6,278 nucleotides of DNA from Acidimicrobiaceae bacterium (GTDB taxonomy: Bacteria; Actinomycetota; Acidimicrobiia; Acidimicrobiales; Palsa-688): NCBI GenBank assembly GCA_030838025.1, contig JAUTXM010000219.1, forward strand, positions 1 through 6,278, given 5' to 3'. Below, one piece after another: positions 1 to 5,198 of this stretch. Position 1 is the stretch's first letter, and the number at the start of each line of letters is the position of its first letter. The notes under the pieces were generated by a model, which was given only the letters and a program-made list of their open reading frames with translations, did not search any database and was not told the DNA's origin. A program made the position numbers and the translations under genes.

Positions 1-854
1 GGGCGGTGCGCCAGCCGGCCGACCGCCGCCCGGGAGGCCGCGTTGAGGGCGTTCAGGGCGGCGACCGCCCGCATTGGTCGAGCGCCGACGTCGCGCTGGT
101 ACCAGTCGTAGATGGCGTCGAAACATCGCCGGTCGTAGTCGTCGCCCCACGCCTGGGCGCCGGCGGCGTTGCCGACGTGGGGAATGGTGATGTCCACTTC
201 CAACCGCCGCCGCCAGCCTCGCTCGGCCAACCACCAGCACAGTTCGATGTCCTCGACGTACATGAACCAACGCTCGTCATAGGGCGTGCGGCCCCGCAGC
301 GCCGATGCCCGGATCACGTGTACCGCACCGATGGCCCAGTCGACGTCCGCAGGCTGGGCCGGCTGCGCCGCATACTCCAACAGCAGGCGCCGCCCGAGGG
401 CTCCGCCATGCCACCGCACCGGCAGGAAGCAGGAGGCGGCGGCCACGCCGAGCGAGGGAAAAGACCGTCCTGCGTACTGGGGGCTGCCGTCGCTGTTCAC
501 CAGCTGCGGCGCGACCAGGCCCAGCCCGGGATCGGCCAGCAGCCGGGCAACCAGCCGTTGCAGCGACTTCGGTGGCGGTTCGGTGTCGGGGTTCAAGGCA
601 ACCAGCACCGGGGCGTCGCTACCCGCGAGCGCCTGGTTCATCGCCCGTCCGTAGCCGATGTTGGTGTCGTTGCGCAGGACCGTGACGCCGTCGTGCGCCG
701 CCGCCGCTTCGGCGCTGCCGTCGCCAGATGCGTTGTCGACGACCACCACTTCGGCAGTCGTGTCCGCCAGCGCCGCGGGCAGGGCGTCGAGGCAGCGGTC
801 GAGCAGGGCCGCAGTGTTCCAGGACACGATCCCGACTCTCACCCCGGCGGCCAC
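1..854 (-). CDS. GT2 family glycosyltransferase, WbbL/rhamnosyltransferase-like (3' end outside window)
   Basis: This gene reads leftward from a GTG at 854 and stays open for 284 codons to the window edge, so its C-terminus is missing. The translation has the GT2 fold in order: an N-terminal beta strand (VGIVSWNT, residues 7-14), VVVVDNASGDGS (36-47) for nucleotide binding, NIGYGRAMNQAL (65-76), a DXD-equivalent LNPDTE (87-92), and the acceptor-side block FMYVEDIELCWWLAERGW (197-214), whose E201-D202 is the expected catalytic base region. H226 follows. This pattern is typical of WbbL-type rhamnosyltransferases, which move a sugar from a nucleotide donor to a lipid-linked glycan on the cytoplasmic side of the membrane. 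The actual sugar is not determinable. The start could instead be the GTG at 842. No Shine-Dalgarno precedes either, but a -10-like TACAAG lies 7 bp before 854. It is divergent from the polymerase gene. Long frames on the opposite strand are shadows of this gene. Confidence 0.9.
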   Translation of the reverse strand, partial: MAAGVRVGIVSWNTAALLDRCLDALPAALADTTAEVVVVDNASGDGSAEAAAAHDGVTVLRNDTNIGYGRAMNQALAGSDAPVLVALNPDTEPPPKSLQRLVARLLADPGLGLVAPQLVNSDGSPQYAGRSFPSLGVAAASCFLPVRWHGGALGRRLLLEYAAQPAQPADVDWAIGAVHVIRASALRGRTPYDERWFMYVEDIELCWWLAERGWRRRLEVDITIPHVGNAAGAQAWGDDYDRRCFDAIYDWYQRDVGARPMRAVAALNALNAASRAAVGRLAHR

Positions 855-861
855 AGGGACT

Positions 862-867
862 CTTGTA
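862..867 (-). promoter_or_regulatory. Possible -10 box for leaderless GT2 mRNA
   Basis: On the minus strand the hexamer TACAAG ends 7 bp before the GTG start at 854. That spacing would put transcription initiation at or next to the start codon. It lacks the final T of the usual TANNNT consensus and has no clear -35, so this is a weak call, made mainly because the other gene starts in the window show the same arrangement. Confidence 0.3.
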
Positions 868-951
868 GCAGAGTCACTCGACGCAGGCCGACGGCGGGAC
901 CCGCAGGCGGCCCGGCCGACGCCGCCGGGACGACCGGAATGTCGTGCTGGC

Positions 952-957
952 TACAGT
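952..957 (+). promoter_or_regulatory. -10 box (TACAGT) for leaderless polymerase operon
   Basis: TACAGT fits the actinobacterial TANNNT -10 pattern and ends 8 bp before the GTG at 966. Initiation about 7-9 bp downstream would begin the mRNA at the start codon. No Shine-Dalgarno sequence is present before that GTG, which fits leaderless translation. The -35 position (about 929-934, GACGAC) does not match consensus. This site is the main reason for preferring 966 as the start. Confidence 0.45.
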
Positions 958-965
958 ACGCGGCT

Positions 966-2546
966 GTGAGGGTGCTGCCATTCATGGCCGCCGACGCGGT
1001 CGACGAAGTCATCCACTGGGTGGCGTCGCGCCTGCGATCGCAGCGGTGGATCTGGCTGCTGCCCCTCGCGGTGCTCTACGCCATGATGCACTGGCCCTAC
1101 GGGCGGATCGTGCACGTCATCGCGGGAGTGGTCGCCGCCGGTGTGCTGGCGTGGGCCATCAAGCGGCCCGGCAACGCGCTCATCGTCCTGGTGTGCTTCC
1201 TGCCGCTTCAGGCCATCGGATTCGGATTCCTGCTCCGGCTCCATGTGCCCGCCCAGATCCTGCGACCGGCCGGCGGGATCAAGGACGTGCTGGCGGCTGG
1301 CATCCTCCTGTCCGCCTTGCATGCCCTCCATGTCGGGCGCACCCGGCTGGGGAAAGAGTCCCAACTCGATGCCATCGACAAGGTGTTGCTGCTCTACGTC
1401 GCGGTCGTCACGTTCTACCTGATCTTCCCGCATTTGTTCACGTTGTTCCCGGTCACCAATCGATGGAGCGTTCGTCTCCTGGCGTGGCGAGCCGACTGCG
1501 GCTATGTGTTGCTGTTCTTCGCGGTCCGCCACGCGCCGATCCCCGCCACCGCCAGACGGAGGTTCATCCAGGTCCTGATCGCCTTGACCGGACTCACGGT
1601 GATTCTGGGCTTCTACCAATGGATTCGCCCACAGTCGTGGTCCAACCTGATCTTGATGAGCGGGCGCCAGGTGCAGTACCAGCTCAACGTGCTCGGCATC
1701 GACCCGGCGACGGTCGGCCGCAACCTGGGCTACCTGACCAACCTGAGCCTGCTGCGCGTGGCCTCGGTCTTTATCAGCCCCTTCGACATGGCGGACTTCC
1801 TCCTGATCCCGCTGGCGATCGCCGTCGAGCGCATCGCCCGGGACTACCGTTCTCGGGGGAGCTACGTCCTGGGCGCCGGCATCCTGGCGGTACTGTTCGC
1901 CTCCCGGGTGCGCGCCGATGCCCTGGCTGCGGTCATCATCGCGGTGGTCGCCATGTTGCCCACGCCGAACCGCCCGGTCGCGGCCCGGTTGCGACTGCTG
2001 GCCGCCATCCTCGTCGCCACCGCCATCATCGTGCCCTCGCTCGGGGGAACCCGGTTTGTCAACGCCGAAGGGGGCGCCAAGTCCAACCAGGGTCACATCA
2101 GCGAGATCGCCGGCGGCCTGAAGCAAATGACGCGAAACCCCCTGGGACTCGGCATCGGCAACGTGGCGGGAGTCGGCGATCGATTTGTCCTCGCGGCCAA
2201 CCGCCAAGGCGGGTTCACCGTCGACAACGCCGTCCTCCAGGTCGGAAACGAACTGGGATTCCAGGCCATGTTGCCGTGGCTGTTGATGGTGTTCCTGATT
2301 TGGCGGGGTCTCGGGCGCGCCGCCCGTCGACCGGACCCCTTCGCGGGGGGGATCCGTCTCGCCTTCCTCGCCATATTCGTTGCGGGGATGTACCACCATG
2401 TCTTCTTGAGCTTCGCTGTGGCGTGGATCCTCTGGTCAGCCGTGGGGCTGGCGCTGCACGTCGACAGCGGCTCGGGTGGACCGGAATTGGATTACTCCGC
2501 CGGTAACATCGACGAACTAGACGCCCCGGCGGCCGATAGGAATTGA
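966..2546 (+). CDS. O-antigen ligase/polymerase-like integral membrane protein (Wzy_C/WaaL type)
   Basis: This is a 526-residue membrane protein with about 10-13 hydrophobic segments, roughly at 29-42, 48-64, 70-90, 107-123, 138-160, 177-189, 202-219, 274-289, 299-331, 343-358, 434-449 and 463-497. Proteins of this family polymerise lipid-linked repeat units or ligate finished glycans to an acceptor on the outer face of the cytoplasmic membrane. Family-like marks are RVASVFISPFDMADFL (264-279), resembling the usual R..S.F..P block, and an extracytoplasmic stretch, GHISEIAGGLKQMTRNPLGL (376-395) leading into GIGN (396-399), then DNAVLQVGNELG (420-431). Polymerase and ligase cannot be told apart by sequence, but the adjacent Wzz and kinase genes favour polymerase. 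The frame is open far upstream, yet the region before 966 lies opposite a clear GT2 gene, so a long N-terminal extension is rejected. Possible starts are GTG 966 (preferred, leaderless), ATG 984 and ATG 939. A 27-residue acidic hydrophilic tail ends the protein. It is the first gene of a three-gene operon. Confidence 0.85.
   Translation: MRVLPFMAADAVDEVIHWVASRLRSQRWIWLLPLAVLYAMMHWPYGRIVHVIAGVVAAGVLAWAIKRPGNALIVLVCFLPLQAIGFGFLLRLHVPAQILRPAGGIKDVLAAGILLSALHALHVGRTRLGKESQLDAIDKVLLLYVAVVTFYLIFPHLFTLFPVTNRWSVRLLAWRADCGYVLLFFAVRHAPIPATARRRFIQVLIALTGLTVILGFYQWIRPQSWSNLILMSGRQVQYQLNVLGIDPATVGRNLGYLTNLSLLRVASVFISPFDMADFLLIPLAIAVERIARDYRSRGSYVLGAGILAVLFASRVRADALAAVIIAVVAMLPTPNRPVAARLRLLAAILVATAIIVPSLGGTRFVNAEGGAKSNQGHISEIAGGLKQMTRNPLGLGIGNVAGVGDRFVLAANRQGGFTVDNAVLQVGNELGFQAMLPWLLMVFLIWRGLGRAARRPDPFAGGIRLAFLAIFVAGMYHHVFLSFAVAWILWSAVGLALHVDSGSGGPELDYSAGNIDELDAPAADRN
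2538..2542 (+). promoter_or_regulatory. Ribosome binding site (AGGAA) for the wzz-like gene
   Basis: AGGAA lies 11 bp before the ATG at 2554 and overlaps the last codons of the polymerase gene. It is the only recognisable Shine-Dalgarno sequence in front of a gene in this window, as expected for an internal operon gene that cannot use leaderless initiation. Confidence 0.5.
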
Positions 2547-2553
2547 CGCACAC

Positions 2554-3255
2554 ATGGAACTTCGACGCTACCTATTGCTGCTCCGCCAACGGCTCGTGCT
2601 CGTGGTCGTCACGGTCCTGGCCGGGATTGCGGGCGGGTACCTGGTCACCAACCACATCCCGATCTACCGGGCGCAGACCTCGATCTACGTCGGTTCGCGC
2701 CAGGCCAGCAACCAGTCAGGCACAGACATCATCCAGCTGGACCGGATCATCGCCACCTACGCCGCCATGGTGAAGAGCACACCGGTCGCCCAGGGCGCCA
2801 TCGCGGCCTCCCACGCCCCCCGCACACCCGGGCAGGTCATCGGGGAGACCACGTCGGTCGTTCTACCCAACACCAATCTGATCGCGGTGTCCGTCGCCGA
2901 CAGTGATCCCGCGGTGGCCCAATCCCTGGCCAACGGGGTGGTCGCCAGCTTCATCGCCCAGGTACAGAACCTGAGTGCCTCGACCGGAGCCGGGACGTCG
3001 AGCACACCGTCGGTTTCGGTATTTCAGCAGGCCGGCCTGCCGGGTACGGCGCTGCCTACCCCGTTGAAGCGTGACCTGGCCCTCGGTGCACTGTTCGGCC
3101 TCATCGTCTCGGTCGGGGTCGTCTTCGTCGTCGACTACCTCGACATCAGCATCAAGAGCGCCGAGGACCTGCAAAACCACAGCGACTTCCCGGTCCTCGG
3201 GACGATTCCACTCGGCCGACCCGGGTCGGCGGGACCACTACCGATGGCGCCGTGA
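2554..3255 (+). CDS. Wzz-family chain-length determinant / tyrosine-kinase modulator (CpsC-like)
   Basis: This 233-residue protein has the polysaccharide co-polymerase layout: a short cytoplasmic N-terminus (MELRRYLLLLRQR), a first membrane helix (about 13-34), the Wzz opening motif IYRAQTSIYVGS (37-48), an external domain of about 140 residues, a proline-bearing segment (PGTALPTP, 163-170), a second helix (about 174-193), and a cytoplasmic tail with DISIKSAEDLQ (197-207) and FPVLGTIP (212-219). That tail is characteristic of co-polymerases that touch and activate a separate BY-kinase, and no kinase domain is fused here. Such proteins control the number of repeat units joined by the polymerase. 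The gene starts 7 bp after the polymerase stop, and its stop overlaps the kinase start by 4 bp (GTGA), so the two are probably translationally coupled. The short external domain is like Gram-positive CpsC types and shorter than in typical proteobacterial Wzz or Wzc. Confidence 0.9.
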   Translation: MELRRYLLLLRQRLVLVVVTVLAGIAGGYLVTNHIPIYRAQTSIYVGSRQASNQSGTDIIQLDRIIATYAAMVKSTPVAQGAIAASHAPRTPGQVIGETTSVVLPNTNLIAVSVADSDPAVAQSLANGVVASFIAQVQNLSASTGAGTSSTPSVSVFQQAGLPGTALPTPLKRDLALGALFGLIVSVGVVFVVDYLDISIKSAEDLQNHSDFPVLGTIPLGRPGSAGPLPMAP

Positions 3256-4106
3256 CCCGCCCTCGGCCATCATCGGATGGCGTCAGGCGGCGTTCCCGCC
3301 TCCATCGTCGCGGGGGAGAATCGGGTTTCGAGGACGCGGCGCGCTTTGAGGAGGCCTACCGCGTTGTGCGGTCCAACATGCTGGTGAGCCTGGCCGACTT
3401 CAAGCGACCCCGGGTCATCATCACCAGCGCCAACGCCGGCGAAGGCAAGACCGTGACCTGTGCCAACTTGGCCGTGTCCTTCGCTCGGGCGGGCCAGCGC
3501 GTGGTGCTCGTCGACCTCGATCTACGTCACCCCGACGCCCACCGCTTGGTCGGCGCTCACAACCGCTACGGGGTGTGTGACCTGCTGAGCGGCCGGCGGA
3601 GCCTCGAAGACTGTCTCCAGTACCTGCAGCTTCCCGACCACGACGCCCAGTCGGCGCAGGGGGTGTACTTCATCGGTACCGGTCCCCCCGTTCGCAACCC
3701 CACCGAGCTGCTGGGCACGAGCCGTACCGCCATGATGCTCGACGAGTTGGGCAAGCAAGCCGATCTCATCCTCATCGATGCGCCCCCGGTCCTGCCCGTC
3801 GCCGACATGCTGGTCATCGGCCGCATGGTCACCGGTGTCATCCTGGTCGTGGAAGCTCGCCGGACAACGGTCACCGACATCAGTAAGACCAAGGATCTGC
3901 TGATCCGCAACCAGACACGCGTCCTCGGGGTGGTGCTCAACAAGATGCGGCAACGAGATGGCAACTACGGCGACGCCTATGGCTACGGGACTCCCTACCC
4001 GGCCCGCGAAGCGTCGTTGCAATCGGCCAGGCCGGTGTCGAAGAATGGCAAAGCGGCGAACGGGGCGGGGCGCCGGTCCGCCAAGACCGAGGCTCTAGAG
4101 CAATGA
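3252..4106 (+). CDS. BY-family protein tyrosine kinase (CpsD/Wze-like)
   Basis: This 284-residue cytoplasmic P-loop kinase has the full BY-kinase set: an oligomerisation-type EX2RX2R motif (EAYRVVR, 34-40), Walker A SANAGEGKT (59-67, K66), Walker A' VDLDLR (87-92, D88 and D90), and Walker B ILIDAPP (173-179, D176). A tyrosine cluster in GNYGDAYGYGTPY (237-249) gives Y239, Y243, Y245 and Y249 as likely autophosphorylation sites. These kinases pair with a Wzz-type membrane activator, encoded immediately upstream, and phosphorylation cycling sets glycan export and length. The lack of N-terminal membrane helices fits the split CpsC/CpsD arrangement. The GTG start overlaps the upstream stop as GTGA; no clear Shine-Dalgarno is seen, so coupling is likely. 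The first 25 residues are rich in arginine. Unusually, about 35 mostly basic residues follow the tyrosine cluster, whereas in many family members the cluster ends the protein. The last five codons and stop lie in a 16-bp tandem duplication. Confidence 0.92.
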   Translation: MTRPRPSSDGVRRRSRLHRRGGESGFEDAARFEEAYRVVRSNMLVSLADFKRPRVIITSANAGEGKTVTCANLAVSFARAGQRVVLVDLDLRHPDAHRLVGAHNRYGVCDLLSGRRSLEDCLQYLQLPDHDAQSAQGVYFIGTGPPVRNPTELLGTSRTAMMLDELGKQADLILIDAPPVLPVADMLVIGRMVTGVILVVEARRTTVTDISKTKDLLIRNQTRVLGVVLNKMRQRDGNYGDAYGYGTPYPAREASLQSARPVSKNGKAANGAGRRSAKTEALEQ

Positions 4107-4120
4107 GGCTCTAGAGCAAT
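4089..4120. repeat. Perfect 16-bp tandem duplication across convergent gene ends
   Basis: The unit GAGGCTCTAGAGCAAT occurs twice with no gap or mismatch (4089-4104 and 4105-4120), and the identity stops exactly at both borders. The first copy encodes the kinase C-terminus EALEQ and, with two bases of the second copy, its TGA. The second copy would encode EALEQ followed by TAG, and on the other strand it contains the TAG stop (4113-4111) of the leftward GT2 gene. Either copy alone would be enough to end both genes correctly. Confidence 0.95.
4092..4117. terminator. Candidate bidirectional terminator hairpin
   Basis: The 10-bp palindrome GCTCTAGAGC at 4092-4101 can pair with its second copy at 4108-4117, giving a perfect 10-bp stem with a 6-base loop (AATGAG) that reads the same in both directions. 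It covers the stop codons of both convergent genes, where a two-way terminator would be useful. Neither strand has a following T-run, so it would be a U-less hairpin of the kind reported in actinobacteria, or a 3'-end stabiliser. Termination is inferred, not shown. Confidence 0.5.
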
Positions 4121-5112
4121 AGGGTGCGGTAGCGAGCTGACGCCCGGAGCATCACGAGTCCGGCGTAGCCGTCCGCCACCAGCCCGAGGGCGATCGATTG
4201 GACCTTCGGCCCGACACCTTCGGGCTTGGGGCGCTCGCGGATGATCCGGAGATACCACCCAAGGCCGATCAGCGACAGCACCGCGCCGGCCGGGCGCAGG
4301 CGGCGTACCCCGAGCGCGGCCCCGCCGGCGAAGAAGGCGCCGGCGGCGACATCCTCGGTGCGGTACACCAGGCCCTTCCCGAAGTGCTGCCGCAGCTGGG
4401 GATGCTTCTTGATCAGCAGGACCAGCCCTGCGAGGCGCGGGATGCTGTGCAGATGGGCGCGGTAGTCGGAAGGAAATACCTCGTGCTCCACCAACGCCTC
4501 GTCGGCGACGGCCGTGCGGTAGCCGGCTTCGATCGCCCGCCAGGCCAGGTCGGTGTCCTCGCCATTGATGCAGCGCCTGGCCCGGGCGCCGGGGCGCCGG
4601 TAGCTGAAGCCCGCCTCGTCGAATCCGCCGACAGCGTCGAGGACTGTCCTTCGGTACGCCACGTTGCACGTGGAGAAGTAGCCGCTGCGGCCGTCGTCTT
4701 CCATCCAGTACGACCAGGGCCCTCGTTGTTCGTACGCCCCAGGCGGCGATGTGGTGCGACCAGAGACCACGTCTGCGCGGTCGAGCCCGGCCACCAATGC
4801 CGCCAGCCAGCCCGGCGCCGGGATGCAGTCGTCGTCGGTGAAGGCCACGATCGGGCCGCTCGCCACCCGCCACCCCCGATTCCGGGCCAGCGCCGGCCCC
4901 CGGTTGGGGTCCAGCCGCAGCACACGAATCGGAAACGGCAGCGACGGCGCCTCCCGCCCGATGGCATCGACGGTGCCGTCGGAGGACCCGTCGTCGACGA
5001 CCACGACCTCGAAGGCGTCGACGCCGATCTGGCCTGCCAGTGCCCGCAGCAGTCGCACGACGCGGTCGCGTCGTTCGTAGGTGGCGACGACCACCGACGC
5101 GGCGTAGGGCAT
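4111..5112 (-). CDS. GT2 family glycosyltransferase with C-terminal hydrophobic tail
   Basis: From ATG 5112 this gives a 333-residue GT-A enzyme. Visible motifs are SVVVATYERRDRVVRLLRAL (7-26), VVVVDDGSSDGT (36-47) for nucleotide-sugar binding, NRGPALARNRG (70-80), the DXD metal site FTDDDC (91-96, D93-D95), GGFDE (162-166), and GEDTDLAWR (184-192) for acceptor and base. EH at 209-210 follows. The tail has three hydrophobic stretches (about 254-269, 275-290 and 306-322), suggesting membrane attachment. The probable role is transfer of one sugar to a lipid-linked or membrane glycan at the inner membrane face; donor and acceptor are unknown. The frame is open to GTG 5178, but the added 22 residues are arginine-rich without GT2 character and would overlap the divergent promoter region, whereas TAGGTT lies 7 bp before ATG 5112 as expected for a leaderless start. 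It converges with the kinase, with 4 bp between stops, so it is a separate transcription unit. Confidence 0.9.
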   Translation of the reverse strand: MPYAASVVVATYERRDRVVRLLRALAGQIGVDAFEVVVVDDGSSDGTVDAIGREAPSLPFPIRVLRLDPNRGPALARNRGWRVASGPIVAFTDDDCIPAPGWLAALVAGLDRADVVSGRTTSPPGAYEQRGPWSYWMEDDGRSGYFSTCNVAYRRTVLDAVGGFDEAGFSYRRPGARARRCINGEDTDLAWRAIEAGYRTAVADEALVEHEVFPSDYRAHLHSIPRLAGLVLLIKKHPQLRQHFGKGLVYRTEDVAAGAFFAGGAALGVRRLRPAGAVLSLIGLGWYLRIIRERPKPEGVGPKVQSIALGLVADGYAGLVMLRASARYRTLLL

Positions 5113-5119
5113 GGAGCGC

Positions 5120-5125
5120 AACCTA
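5120..5125 (-). promoter_or_regulatory. -10 box (TAGGTT) for leaderless GT2 mRNA
   Basis: On the minus strand TAGGTT matches TANNNT and ends exactly 7 bp before ATG 5112. No Shine-Dalgarno sequence precedes that ATG. Both facts fit transcription starting at the start codon. The expected -35 area reads GGGAGG on the minus strand, which is not consensus. The site helps choose 5112 over the upstream GTG 5178. Confidence 0.4.
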
Positions 5126-5156
5126 CGCGCTCGGAATATCGCCCTCCCGCCCAGCG

Positions 5157-5185
5157 TCGACCGACCGGTTGCGCTCACCTACGAT
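5157..5185 (+). promoter_or_regulatory. Candidate promoter of the GT4 gene (TCGACC-17 bp-TACGAT)
   Basis: TCGACC (5157-5162) and TACGAT (5180-5185) each match four of six bases of the -35 and -10 consensus and are separated by the ideal 17 bp. Initiation near 5192 would leave a leader of about 7 bases before ATG 5199, with no room for a Shine-Dalgarno sequence and none visible. This is the best-formed promoter in the window, though such matches can arise by chance. Confidence 0.45.
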
Positions 5186-5198
5186 CGCTCTCCGCCCC

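Larger units (their letters stand above)
855..965. promoter_or_regulatory. Divergent intergenic promoter region
   Basis: This 111-bp gap lies between the start of the leftward GT2 gene and the start of the rightward polymerase operon, so it must hold both promoters. A -10-like hexamer is visible for each direction (862-867 minus, 952-957 plus). I see no convincing -35 box for either. The middle is GC-rich with a repeated GGCCGACG (886-893 and 914-921), which could be a regulator site or just GC-rich sequence. No small gene is supported here. Confidence 0.6.
5113..5198. promoter_or_regulatory. Second divergent promoter region
   Basis: This 86-bp gap separates the leftward GT2 gene (ATG 5112) from the rightward GT4 gene (ATG 5199). 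It contains a -10-like box for each direction. The putative GT4 -35 lies between the two -10 boxes, so the divergent promoters could share upstream DNA and be controlled together or compete for polymerase. No small gene is supported in this gap. Confidence 0.5.

Noticed and set aside
911..929. Small hairpin CCCGGC / GCCGGG with a 7-base loop in the first divergent region
   Set aside because: A 6-bp all-GC stem is expected by chance at this base composition, and its position upstream of the promoter gives no clear role.
6..965. Upstream extension of the polymerase frame giving an 846-residue protein
   Set aside because: The extension is Arg/Pro/Gly/Gln-rich with no fold or membrane pattern and is antisense to a well-supported GT2 gene. 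Membrane segments begin only after 966.
951..2399. 482-codon open frame on the minus strand
   Set aside because: It is a hydrophilic, Asp/Gln/Glu/Arg-rich translation antisense to the membrane protein with no motif. Such frames are typical shadows in GC-rich genes.
944..2506. 520-codon plus-strand frame overlapping the polymerase
   Set aside because: It is a frame shadow, rich in Arg, Pro, Gly and Ala, with no domain. The other frame gives a coherent multi-pass membrane protein.
5113..5178. N-terminal extension of the second GT2 protein from GTG 5178
   Set aside because: It adds 22 Arg-rich residues with no GT2 feature and would run through the presumed promoters. ATG 5112 directly precedes the first GT2 beta strand.
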